From Candidatus Merdenecus merdavium (GTDB lineage: Bacteria; Bacillota; Clostridia; Lachnospirales; Lachnospiraceae), in the NCBI GenBank assembly GCA_018715425.1, contig DVLR01000386.1:1-24684 (forward strand): a stretch of 24,684 bases of DNA. The letters are read 5' to 3'. The notes under the pieces were generated by a model. That model had not been told where the DNA came from and did not search any database. It saw only the letters and a program-made list of their open reading frames with translations. Within the stretch, counting starts at the first letter, position 1, and every line of letters starts with the position of its first letter. The position numbers and the translations under genes are program-made. Shown here piece after piece: positions 8,002 through 14,907 of this stretch.

Positions 8002-8838
8002 ATGAGGTTTGGTCGAGGTGTCAATATATATTACTGCGGAAGAGAAGAATGTAAACCCATGCATTCTTTTGGACCAGCAGTCCGTAACCATTATTTGATG
8101 CATGTGGTGTTAGAAGGAAGAGGGGAGTTTCATGCAGCAGGTAAGGTTTATCCACTAAAGCAAGGGGAAGCCTTTTTGATCCGCCCAGATGAATCCACTT
8201 ATTATATAGCAGATAAAGAAGAGCCGTGGATTTATTCATGGGTAGCTTTTGATGGTTATGAAGTAGAACGTATTTTGGAGGATTGTGGTTTTGATGTAGA
8301 TAACCCTATCTATACGCCGTATCATGGTGGAAAATATTTTGAAGAAAATTCAGAAGTCGATCAGATCCATACAATAGAAGAGATATCTGGTCATATGAGA
8401 GAGCTTGTCATGCTGTTTCATAGTTTAGAAAAGAGTTCTTATGGGATGTTAGGTCATTTATATATGATCTTCGACATTATGGAAAGGAAGATCAAACCTT
8501 GGGATCTTTCTTATGAAAAAGAGTATTTATATAAGGCATGTGAATATATCAGTCACAACTATAGCTATCAAATAAAAGTACAAGATATAGCCAAATATAT
8601 CGGGATCGATCGAACGTATCTATATAAAATATTCAAAAAAGAAATGAATCTATCCCCGCAGAATTATTTAAAAGAGTTTCGTATAAAAGCAGCTAAAAAT
8701 ATGTTGAAACATACACAGCTTTCGGTTTCCGAAATAGGATATTCCTGTGGCTTTCATGATAGCCCTTCTTTTTGCAAATCATTTAAGAAGACCACAGGCT
8801 GTACTCCAATGGAATATCGGTTGACAAAAGACACTTGA
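8002..8838 (+). CDS. AraC-family regulator next to the GH4 gene
   Basis: 278 residues in the usual two-part layout. The N-terminal half is a cupin sensor (blocks around HVVLEGRGEFH and LKQGEAFLIRPDE) and the C-terminal ~100 residues hold two helix-turn-helix motifs (VQDIAKYIGIDRTYLYKIFK and VSEIGYSCGFHDSPSFCKSFK) ending in TGCTPMEYR. It probably binds a sugar and activates the divergent alpha-galactosidase gene, like MsmR/RafR-type regulators. This is inferred from position and family. The ATG at 8002 is preferred because AGGTG (7988-7992) is 9 nt upstream; the in-frame GTG at 7990 lies inside that Shine-Dalgarno. The sortase promoter -35 overlaps its stop codon. Confidence 0.85.
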   Translation: MRFGRGVNIYYCGREECKPMHSFGPAVRNHYLMHVVLEGRGEFHAAGKVYPLKQGEAFLIRPDESTYYIADKEEPWIYSWVAFDGYEVERILEDCGFDVDNPIYTPYHGGKYFEENSEVDQIHTIEEISGHMRELVMLFHSLEKSSYGMLGHLYMIFDIMERKIKPWDLSYEKEYLYKACEYISHNYSYQIKVQDIAKYIGIDRTYLYKIFKKEMNLSPQNYLKEFRIKAAKNMLKHTQLSVSEIGYSCGFHDSPSFCKSFKKTTGCTPMEYRLTKDT

Positions 8839-8863
8839 TCTTCCTAAGAATAGAATTTATAAT
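8835..8863 (+). promoter_or_regulatory. Promoter for the sortase-DUF951 operon
   Basis: TTGATC (8835-8840), a 17-nt spacer and TATAAT (8858-8863). The -35 overlaps the end of the AraC gene. Start would be near 8870, about 46 nt before the sortase ATG. Confidence 0.75.
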
Positions 8864-8915
8864 AGACTGAACATAGGATGGAGGATACATAGAAAGTAAT
8901 AGAAATGAGGAATAT

Positions 8916-9734
8916 ATGAAGAGCAGAAAAGAAAAAACGGTAAAGAGAGAAAAAACCATTGGTGATCATATTAGAAATATAATCATGGTCGCTGCAATCG
9001 TCGTATTTTGCTATTCTGGATACCAATTGATAACCATATTTTTAGAATATAAAGCTGGTACCGATGAATATAAAGGATTAACGGAGTTTATCACCGCAGC
9101 TGCGCAGGAAGAACATCAAGATTCAGAAGAGCAAGAGGTTCAAGAAGTTACAGAAACAGATGATTATGAAGTGGATTTTGCAGGATTGCAAGAGGTAAAT
9201 CCAGATGTCATTGGCTGGATTCGCATGGAGGCCATCGATATCATTAATTATCCTATTGTACAGGGAAAAGATAATGATCAGTATTTACATACCACATTTC
9301 AAGGAGCTAAAAATGGTGCTGGAGCAATTTTTATGGAATACACGAATAAAAGCGACTTAACGGATCAAAATACGTTTATATACGGTCATAATATGAAAAA
9401 CGAGTCCATGTTTGGTTCATTAAAAAAATTCCATGATAAGGCAACCTATAACATCAGCCCTTACATATGGATCTATACTCCGACAGCCACTTATCAATAC
9501 GAAATTTTTTCTTACCATGTGGCAGAAGTAAATACCGATAGTTTTGTGAATCAGTTTGAAGATGATGAAACCTTTAAACAGTATTTGGATATGCTTCAAC
9601 GTTTATCTGAATATGATACAGGAGTCGCAGTGGATCAAGAGGATAAGATTATTACATTGTCCACATGTACCAATGATACTTCCACAAGATTTTTGGTACA
9701 TGCAAAATTGATTCATGTTAATGAAAAGAAATAA
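8916..9734 (+). CDS. srtB: Class B sortase
   Basis: 272 residues. Sortases are membrane-anchored transpeptidases that cut a sorting signal in secreted proteins and join them to the cell wall or a pilus. After a very basic start there is one membrane segment (about 20-43), then an acidic linker (65-88) and the catalytic domain with H158 (YGHNM), C251 (TLSTC) and R258 (STRF). The TLSTCT motif, the GWI block and the length indicate class B. GAGG lies 5 nt before the ATG at 8916. No protein with a sorting motif is encoded in this window, so its substrate is elsewhere. It shares a transcript with the DUF951 gene. Confidence 0.92.
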   Translation: MKSRKEKTVKREKTIGDHIRNIIMVAAIVVFCYSGYQLITIFLEYKAGTDEYKGLTEFITAAAQEEHQDSEEQEVQEVTETDDYEVDFAGLQEVNPDVIGWIRMEAIDIINYPIVQGKDNDQYLHTTFQGAKNGAGAIFMEYTNKSDLTDQNTFIYGHNMKNESMFGSLKKFHDKATYNISPYIWIYTPTATYQYEIFSYHVAEVNTDSFVNQFEDDETFKQYLDMLQRLSEYDTGVAVDQEDKIITLSTCTNDTSTRFLVHAKLIHVNEKK

Positions 9735-9745
9735 TGGGAGGATCT

Positions 9746-9928
9746 ATGGAATTTCAAGTTGGAGATAAAGTAAAGCTAAAGAAGAAACATCCCTGTGGGA
9801 GTTTTGAATGGGAGATTTTACGTGTTGGAGCCGACTTTCGATTAAAATGCGTAGGATGTGGACACCAAATTATGATTGCTAGAAAACTAGTGGAGAAAAA
9901 TATGCGTGAAATAAAGAAAAAAGCTTGA
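9746..9928 (+). CDS. DUF951 protein
   Basis: 60 residues. Family features are complete: VGDKVKLKKKHPCGS, WEILRVGAD, then KCVGCG; C17, C35 and C38 are possible metal ligands. Function is unknown; the small basic beta-rich form suggests nucleic-acid binding. An ATG at 9734 overlaps the sortase stop by 1 nt, but the ATG at 9746 follows GGGAGG (4 nt spacing) and gives the usual family start MEFQVGD. In clostridia this family is often found just upstream of rpsF, as here. The rpsF promoter begins within its last codons. Confidence 0.85.
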   Translation: MEFQVGDKVKLKKKHPCGSFEWEILRVGADFRLKCVGCGHQIMIARKLVEKNMREIKKKA

Positions 9929-9953
9929 GTTGTGGTACAATCTGTGTTAGAAT
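9925..9953 (+). promoter_or_regulatory. Promoter of the rpsF-ssb-rpsR operon
   Basis: TTGAGT (9925-9930), a 17-nt spacer and TAGAAT (9948-9953). The -35 overlaps the DUF951 stop. Start would be near 9960, giving a leader of about 124 nt. Confidence 0.65.
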
Positions 9954-10083
9954 ATATCTTCGTGATATAATATATTTTTCCTTGCTCCTAAGCAAAGTGT
10001 AGTGACACAGGACGCATATAGTGCTTAGCACAAACAGCGTTTACGCAAATAGGGGCCAGAGACCATAAGGAGGTAATACAAAG
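9951..10083 (+). promoter_or_regulatory. Structured rpsF leader, probable ribosomal-protein autoregulation
   Basis: Several hairpins can be drawn: TTGCT/AGCAA (9982-9995), GTGT/ACAC (9997-10008), GTGC/GCAC (10021-10031) and GCG/CGC (10038-10046). CTAAGCA (9988-9994) is also perfectly complementary to TGCTTAG (10022-10028), a pairing that excludes the first and third hairpins. rpsF leaders in many bacteria bind S6:S18, but I do not see the CCG bulge reported for that motif, so the class is unassigned. AGGAGGT lies 10 nt before the rpsF ATG. An AT-rich hairpin with T5 (9951-9979) sits at the very start. Confidence 0.5.
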
Positions 10084-10371
10084 ATGAACAAATATGAATT
10101 AGCAGTCGTTCTTAATGCTAAGATTGAAGACGAACAAAGAGCAGCAAGTCTTGAAAAAATCAAAGAATATATTGCTCGTTTCGGAGGAAATGTAACTGAC
10201 ATTGATGAATGGGGTAAGAAAAGATTAGCTTATGAAATTCAAAAAATGAAAGAAGGTTACTACTACTTCATCCATTTCGAATCACCAGCTTCATGTCCGA
10301 TAGAAGTTGAGTCAAACATTCGTATTATGGAAGATGTTATCAGATATCTATGTGTTAAGCAAGAAGCATAA
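10084..10371 (+). CDS. rpsF: 30S ribosomal protein S6
   Basis: 95 residues, full length. S6 binds 16S rRNA as a heterodimer with S18 in the platform of the small subunit. The N-terminus (NKYELAVVLNAKIEDEQR), the central block GGNVTDIDEWGKKRLAYEI and YYYFIHFE are characteristic. It is the first gene of the rpsF-ssb-rpsR operon, the standard bacterial arrangement. Confidence 0.97.
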   Translation: MNKYELAVVLNAKIEDEQRAASLEKIKEYIARFGGNVTDIDEWGKKRLAYEIQKMKEGYYYFIHFESPASCPIEVESNIRIMEDVIRYLCVKQEA

Positions 10372-10377
10372 TAGATA

Positions 10378-10436
10378 AGTATTTTACTTTCGTAAGCACC
10401 ATTGCGTAACGATATGAGTAGTTTAAGTAAAATACT
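10378..10436 (+). repeat. 12-bp inverted repeat between rpsF and ssb
   Basis: AGTATTTTACTT (10378-10389) and its exact complement AAGTAAAATACT (10425-10436) enclose a 35-nt loop in which TCGT and ACGA can also pair. No T-tract follows, so it is not a standard terminator. It could stabilise or be a cut site in the mRNA between the two genes. Confidence 0.7.
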
Positions 10437-10460
10437 CCGCTTCAGAAAAGAGGAGACTAT

Positions 10461-10901
10461 ATGAATAAAGTTATTTTAATGGGACGTCTTACAAGAGATC
10501 CAGAAGTTAGATATTCAGCAGGAGATAGCTCTTTAGCAATTGCGAGATATAGTTTAGCCGTAGATCGTAGATTTAAAAGAGATGGAGAACCTACAGCGGA
10601 TTTCATCAACTGTGTGTCATTCGGTAAGACAGCAGAATTTGCAGAAAAATACTTTAGACAAGGTATTAAAATAGCAATTACAGGCCGTATACAAACAGGC
10701 AGCTACACCAACAAGGATGGAATAAAAGTTTACACAACAGATGTTGTTGTAGAAGAACAGGAATTTGCAGAAAGTAAAGCAGCTAGTCAAAACAATAGTG
10801 GTGGCTATCAAACACCTATGCAACCAAATCCTAGTGTGGCAGCAGGCGATGGGTTTATGAATATTCCGGATGGTATTGACGAAGAATTACCATTCAATTA
10901 A
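10461..10901 (+). CDS. ssb: Single-stranded DNA-binding protein
   Basis: 146 residues. The OB fold (1-105) starts MNKVILMGRLTRDPEVRY and contains the aromatic FINCVSFGKTAEFAEKYF block that stacks on DNA. A glutamine/asparagine-rich linker and an acidic tail follow. The tail ends DEELPFN: the canonical tip ends in Phe, and here one Asn follows. The protein coats single-stranded DNA and recruits repair and replication proteins through this tip. GAGGAG lies 6 nt before the ATG. Location between rpsF and rpsR marks it as the housekeeping copy. Confidence 0.96.
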   Translation: MNKVILMGRLTRDPEVRYSAGDSSLAIARYSLAVDRRFKRDGEPTADFINCVSFGKTAEFAEKYFRQGIKIAITGRIQTGSYTNKDGIKVYTTDVVVEEQEFAESKAASQNNSGGYQTPMQPNPSVAAGDGFMNIPDGIDEELPFN

Positions 10902-10936
10902 TAATATAATTTGACACTAACAAGGAGGTTAATAAA

Positions 10937-11200
10937 ATGGCTTATAATAAAAGTGACAGAAATGATTCTTCATTTAAAAGAAGAGGCGGACGTAGAAGAA
11001 AAAAAGTTTGTGTATTCTGCGGTAAAGAAAACAACGACATTGATTACAAAGATGTAAATAAATTAAAAAGATACGTATCTGAAAGAGGAAAAATTCTTCC
11101 AAGAAGAATTACTGGAAACTGTGCTAAGCACCAAAGAGCTTTAACAGTTGCAGTTAAGAGAGCAAGACATATTGCAATCATGCCTTACGTTCAGGACTAA
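10937..11200 (+). CDS. rpsR: 30S ribosomal protein S18 (zinc-motif form)
   Basis: 87 residues. The conserved block KRYVSERGKILPRRITGNCAKHQR and the C-terminal RARHIAIMPY identify S18. C25 and C28 (CVFC) with C62 and H65 (CAKH) make the zinc-ribbon form of the protein rather than the cysteine-free paralogue. It pairs with S6 in the ribosome. GGAGG lies 8 nt before the ATG. It is the last gene of the operon, which ends in a strong terminator. Confidence 0.97.
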   Translation: MAYNKSDRNDSSFKRRGGRRRKKVCVFCGKENNDIDYKDVNKLKRYVSERGKILPRRITGNCAKHQRALTVAVKRARHIAIMPYVQD

Positions 11201-11250
11201 TCCTAGAATTAAGAGGGGTAGGCCTTATAAACAAGGCACTTTCTAAGCAT

Positions 11251-11296
11251 AAAACCGTCACCGTTGTTTCCCAGTGAAACATGTGGCGGTTTTTTG
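11251..11296 (+). terminator. Terminator of the rpsF-ssb-rpsR operon
   Basis: AAAACCGTCAC pairs with GTGGCGGTTTT (11 bp, one G-U), with an inner GTTTC/GAAAC pair, and ends in a T6 run. Confidence 0.92.
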
Positions 11297-11718
11297 CGTC
11301 TCATATCATATACTTATTGAATGACAAAGATCAGTAAGCCATTCATTTGAAAGTAGAATGCAAACAATCCTATCATAATAGATAGGGTGTAAATTTCATC
11401 CGATTTTCATAGGTGATGCAACATTGAAAAATGGTAAGAGTAATCAATTAGCAAGGAAAATGGCTAATGGATTGCTTTTTTTTGATTCTGAATGTTCAGA
11501 TTTTCTACTTGCCAGATATGGGGTACCATATAAGCTTCAAATAAGTGAAAAACGAATGAAAGAGAAAAAATCCAAAACATTATATTTTTTTAAAATTCAG
11601 GATATAAATACAACATATACAATAATTAATTAGGATAATAATATAAGCAATATGTTCCGTTTCGTGGTACTATAGTGAATAAGAGATCATAAAAATTAGT
11701 GAGAATAGACAAAAAAAT
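11297..11718. other. Noncoding region with a short unassigned transcript candidate
   Basis: No convincing gene. Hairpins seen: ATCCTATC/GATAGGGT (about 11369-11390), an intrinsic terminator at 11441-11483, and small palindromes TCTGAA/TTCAGA and ATATGG/CCATAT after it. A 69-codon open frame from a TTG at 11424 runs through the terminator and is not credible. The stretch 11486-11640 is very AT-rich. A TATAGT (11671-11676) could be the -10 of the downstream gene, without a good -35. Confidence 0.5.
11441..11483 (+). terminator. Orphan intrinsic terminator
   Basis: TAATCAATTAGC (11441-11452) pairs with GCTAATGGATTG (11463-11474) at 11 of 12 positions, with a 10-nt loop, then C and eight Ts. It lies about 145 nt past the rpsR terminator with no gene between, so it implies a short RNA or an attenuated leader starting near 11300-11350. 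Confidence 0.8.
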
Positions 11719-11772
11719 ATGAATGAATCATTTAATAAACAAAGAATAGAAGGGTGGTCGATCTTATCATGA
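11719..11772 (+). CDS. Possible 17-codon leader ORF
   Basis: MNESFNKQRIEGWSILS, whose TGA stop overlaps the ATG of the next gene in the arrangement ATGA (11769-11772). This overlap is the usual sign of translational coupling, but no clear Shine-Dalgarno precedes its own ATG. It may be a leader peptide, a remnant of the 3' end of a lost gene, or chance. Confidence 0.25.
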   Translation: MNESFNKQRIEGWSILS

Positions 11773-13055
11773 AATCAGTATTTTTTTTACCAACAAACAG
11801 ATCCATTGAAAAGTGTGTTAAGAGTTATATTCTAGAAGTAAATTATGCGAAAGAAAAATTACAGTGTGATATTCCTCTTGTTATTGTAGAAACCAATAAG
11901 GAATCCTTCACGGAAGAAAATAAAAAAATCATAATAGAATTACAAAAACAGTATAAAGATTTAGAAATGATCCATTTGACGGTAGAAGATCAGAAAAAAT
12001 ATTTTGAGAAATTATTTGAGGATATGGATCCTGAAATCAAAGAGATCTTTGAAGAAACAGAAACTAATTATGGAACCGCTATGAATAAATTGGGATTATT
12101 TACATGTTCCCTGGGAGGTGATGCATTTCATAGACGAGATTCTGATACAAGATTATGCTTTAGTGAATTCAAAGAAGCGGAGGAAAAGTATCCTATTGAA
12201 GTAGAAATGAATTTCTTGGGGAAAAAAGTAAGTGAATTACCATCAGAACTGACTGAAAACAAAGTGCAAGAAGGAGATATATGGGTCGTTGGTGGTAATT
12301 ATTTTGGTGAGTGGAATCTAGATGTTAAGGACTTTTCAAGAGAACAAATATATAAACTATATCAGTTGCTAGGATTCGAGGAGGATTCCATAGAAGAAAT
12401 CTGTGCAGAGGCCTTTCAAGAACAGGCTGAATTTTTTCAGCGTGACGATTTATCCCTGGTAACATCTGTGAATGATGGTCTTAATCCAGACTGCGGAAAT
12501 GTGTCAGTATATCGATTATTCGAAGAGTTGCCAAATGTACCAGGAAAAAATACCTTGGCTGCAGACTACTTCATGTTTGACACAGCTACTGCATTAGGTC
12601 TTCCAGTCATACACCATACACGTGAAGTATTCCATGAGTATCATTCGGATCGGTTCCAAATGGAAAAAAAGAAAAGATATTGGTATGGAATTGCGAAGTT
12701 TGCAGATTATTTTAATTTATATATGAAGATATATAACTCGAAGGAGTTTTATAATAATAACTATGGAAAAAGCTGGGATGAAATACGAGAGAATATCATT
12801 GATATAGTACAAGGCTTTATATTAGAAGATGTTATAAAAAGAGAAGAAAGAATAAAGGATATTGCTCAAGATGTATTAAGAAGTGGGGATGAAAAGTATT
12901 TTCCTATAGCAGATGAATTACAAAAAAATGCAAGTAAATATATAGAAGAAAGTAATAAAGATTATCAAAGGCAGATTCTACTTTTGAAAAATTGGAAAAA
13001 TATCATAAAAAAAGCTAAAAAAATAGAGTTAAGGGATTTCGTAGATCAAAAATGA
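11769..13055 (+). CDS. DUF6271-like protein, putative GT-A glycosyltransferase
   Basis: 428 residues with no signal peptide or membrane segment. The start (KSVFFLPTNRSIEKCVKSY) followed by a hydrophobic strand ending in IVET resembles the first beta-alpha unit of GT-A glycosyltransferases. FHRRDSDTRL near residue 125 carries a DxD-like DSD that would bind the metal-nucleotide-sugar. The layout and the HRRDSD block match what I remember of DUF6271, which has no proven function. The C-terminal third is lysine-rich and helical. The ATG at 11769 is chosen because AGGGTGG lies 11 nt upstream and the family start follows; an in-frame GTG at 11754 is the alternative. Its stop overlaps by 4 nt (ATGA) the start of a decayed sugar aminotransferase, so the two were once an operon for a modified sugar or glycoside. 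Confidence 0.6.
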   Translation: MKSVFFLPTNRSIEKCVKSYILEVNYAKEKLQCDIPLVIVETNKESFTEENKKIIIELQKQYKDLEMIHLTVEDQKKYFEKLFEDMDPEIKEIFEETETNYGTAMNKLGLFTCSLGGDAFHRRDSDTRLCFSEFKEAEEKYPIEVEMNFLGKKVSELPSELTENKVQEGDIWVVGGNYFGEWNLDVKDFSREQIYKLYQLLGFEEDSIEEICAEAFQEQAEFFQRDDLSLVTSVNDGLNPDCGNVSVYRLFEELPNVPGKNTLAADYFMFDTATALGLPVIHHTREVFHEYHSDRFQMEKKKRYWYGIAKFADYFNLYMKIYNSKEFYNNNYGKSWDEIRENIIDIVQGFILEDVIKREERIKDIAQDVLRSGDEKYFPIADELQKNASKYIEESNKDYQRQILLLKNWKNIIKKAKKIELRDFVDQK

Positions 13056-13485
13056 GAAATATAGTATTTTCCCCACCTGATATTAGCGAGAAAGAAACTT
13101 TGTCAGTAACAGAGGTAATGAAAAGCGGATGGATTACGACGAGTAGAAAAGTAAAAGAATTTGAAGAAAAGATAGCAAAATATTTAATAATAAAGAAGCA
13201 GTCTGCTTAAATTCGGGAACAGCAGCATTGGAATTAGGTTTACACGGTCAGTCTAAAACAGCAATTGAGAAAAATAGGTTAGCTAATTGGGAAAATGATA
13301 TAGGTGATGCATATTATAAGTGCAATATGGCAGATATTATGGCTACAATAGGAATTGTACAATTTGAACGTATGTCAGAATTATTTCATAAAAGAAAAAA
13401 TTTGATTTCATGATACGATAATCTGTTTAAAGAGGAAAGTTCAGATTTCTTTTTGTACGTAAATGTATGTAATTTCAGTCATTAG
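13052..13485 (+). pseudogene. Decayed DegT/DnrJ/EryC1 sugar aminotransferase
   Basis: The reading frame starts with the classical N-terminus of PLP-dependent nucleotide-sugar aminotransferases (FSPPDIS, SGWITTSRKVKEFEEKIAKYL) and stops at TAA 13208-13210. Adding one base near 13185-13190 restores LNNKEAVCLNSGTAALEL, the normal continuation, so a 1-nt deletion shifted the frame. The restored frame jumps from SGTAALELG directly to LHGQSKTAIEKNRL and YKCNMADIMATIGIVQFER, blocks normally well over 100 residues further on, so the PLP-lysine region is deleted. A TGA at 13411-13413 falls where an arginine is expected (ISxYDNLFKE), and the frame ends at 13485, missing the C-terminal domain. It cannot make an active enzyme. 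It overlaps the upstream gene by ATGA. Confidence 0.88.
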
Positions 13486-13614
13486 CTTTTGAGTAAGAGA
13501 TTTTTCTTTGATCTATACATTAAGTTAACTTCTGGTTATTATTTTATAAACAACAATTCAATAGTCACTTCGCATGATAAGAGTTATAATTTAGTTACCA
13601 AAGGAGGTTACACA

Positions 13615-14664
13615 ATGCAAATAAATGACCAAATAAAAGAAAATAGAAAAAGTTTAGGAATGACCCAGGAGCAAGTAGCAAATTACCTTGGTGTTACAGC
13701 ACCAGCAGTCAATAAGTGGGAAAATGGGATTACTTATCCAGATATTACACTATTGCCTGCATTGGCTCGTATTCTTAAAATTGATCTTAATACGTTGTTT
13801 TCTTTTCGTGAAGAATTAACAGAACCTGAAATAAAATCCTTTATCATTAACCTTTTAAACACAGTAAAAAGCCATGGCTTGGACGCTGCTTTTGAAGCCG
13901 CGACAGAGAAAATACATGAGTATCCTCTGTGTAACAGGTTGATTTACTATGTGGCAAATACATTGGACTCAGCGTTGGTATTGTCTGTAACAAGCATGGA
14001 AAATAAGGAAAAGTATGATGTACAGATAATGAGTTGGTATGAGCTTGCAGCAAATAGCAGGGAAGAGTCTATTAGGATTTCTGTAATTTTTATTCTTGCA
14101 GGAAAGTATATCAAAAGCTCAGAGTTTGATAAAGCAAGGAAGCTTATTGATAAGCTTCCTGAAAAGTGTATTGATAAATCTGCATTTCAAGCAGAAATTT
14201 TTTTACATCAAGGAAAAATAGATGAAGCGGCGGCTCTGTTACAAGGAATGCTTGTACAAGGTTTAGAAAATATTCAAAGAGTTTTATTTAAATTAATAGA
14301 TATAGAACTAAAAGCAGATAGAACAAAGACAGCAAAACAAATATCTGAAATAGCAGAAAATATGGTATATCTCTTTGGATTATGGAAATATGGAGCGGTT
14401 ACCCCGTATCTTCAAATCGCCTTGTATGAAAAAGACGTTGAAGAGAGTATTAAACAAATCAAGACTATCTTAGATGTTGCATATGAACCTTGGAATATGG
14501 ATATGTCACCGCTTTTTTATAGAATTGCACAAGAAGAATTTAGGGATATGGCGAAGTATTTTATTCCTGCATTCATATCAGAGCTTAAAAGTAACAGTGA
14601 ATATGATTTCCTACGTACACACAAGCGATTTAAAATTCTGATTGATGATTATGATAAAGAATGA
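13615..14664 (+). CDS. XRE-family regulator with helical C-terminal domain
   Basis: 349 residues. Residues 4-58 form a Cro/cI-type helix-turn-helix (IKENRKSLGMTQEQVANYLG, VTAPAVNKWENGITYPDITLLPALARIL). The remainder is a long alpha-helical region with TPR-like pairs (FDKARKLIDKLPEKC, IDEAAALLQGML, EESIKQIKTIL), usual for a large clostridial regulator group that may sense a peptide or partner protein. The ATG at 13615 follows a perfect GGAGG at 7 nt; the open frame upstream to 13489 has no start with a ribosome site. It follows the pseudogene by 130 nt, with TATAAT at 13585-13590. The target is unknown; the downstream membrane-protein gene is a candidate. Confidence 0.82.
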   Translation: MQINDQIKENRKSLGMTQEQVANYLGVTAPAVNKWENGITYPDITLLPALARILKIDLNTLFSFREELTEPEIKSFIINLLNTVKSHGLDAAFEAATEKIHEYPLCNRLIYYVANTLDSALVLSVTSMENKEKYDVQIMSWYELAANSREESIRISVIFILAGKYIKSSEFDKARKLIDKLPEKCIDKSAFQAEIFLHQGKIDEAAALLQGMLVQGLENIQRVLFKLIDIELKADRTKTAKQISEIAENMVYLFGLWKYGAVTPYLQIALYEKDVEESIKQIKTILDVAYEPWNMDMSPLFYRIAQEEFRDMAKYFIPAFISELKSNSEYDFLRTHKRFKILIDDYDKE

Positions 14665-14782
14665 AGGTCTTCATTTCATGCTATAACTTTGTGGTTGGTA
14701 TACGTTTCTTATTTATCATGCATTCACTTTCACAAAAACTTCAAGGAACTTATATATAATGATAGAAACTTTACAAGTTCCA

Positions 14783-14791
14783 TGCTATAAT
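14783..14791 (+). promoter_or_regulatory. Extended -10 promoter upstream of the YczE-type gene
   Basis: TGCTATAAT, a full extended -10 without a good -35. Start near 14798 would put the hairpin at 14841-14874 inside the leader of the gene at 14908. Confidence 0.45.
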
Positions 14792-14840
14792 AGCCACAGA
14801 AAATTAATTTAAGATTCACATAGGATTTTTATATTGAATT

Positions 14841-14874
14841 CAACAACAGAGCCCAATTCGGGCCCTGTTGTTTT
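14841..14874 (+). terminator. Intrinsic terminator, possibly an attenuator
   Basis: AACAACAG/CTGTTGTT plus GCCC/GGGC with one mismatch between them and the loop AATTC, followed by TTTT. It may end the XRE transcript or act as an attenuator in the leader of the YczE-type gene 34 nt further on. Confidence 0.8.
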
Positions 14875-14907
14875 ATAAAAGATCAAATAGACTGGAGTAT
14901 AAGCTGT

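Noticed and set aside
8821..8849. TTGACA near the end of the first AraC gene as a promoter
   Set aside because: No -10 at the right distance; the TTGATC/TATAAT pair just downstream is better.
11340..11440. Possible c-di-GMP-I riboswitch (GAAA loop followed by a GCAAAC-like stretch)
   Set aside because: The order of conserved blocks and the receptor helices do not match the consensus.
11424..11633. 69-codon open frame from a TTG
   Set aside because: It runs through a strong intrinsic terminator, has a TTG start and no family-like features; AT-rich chance frame.
13489..13614. N-terminal extension of the XRE regulator from a TTG
   Set aside because: The ATG at 13615 has a perfect GGAGG and begins the helix-turn-helix domain; the extension has no ribosome site.
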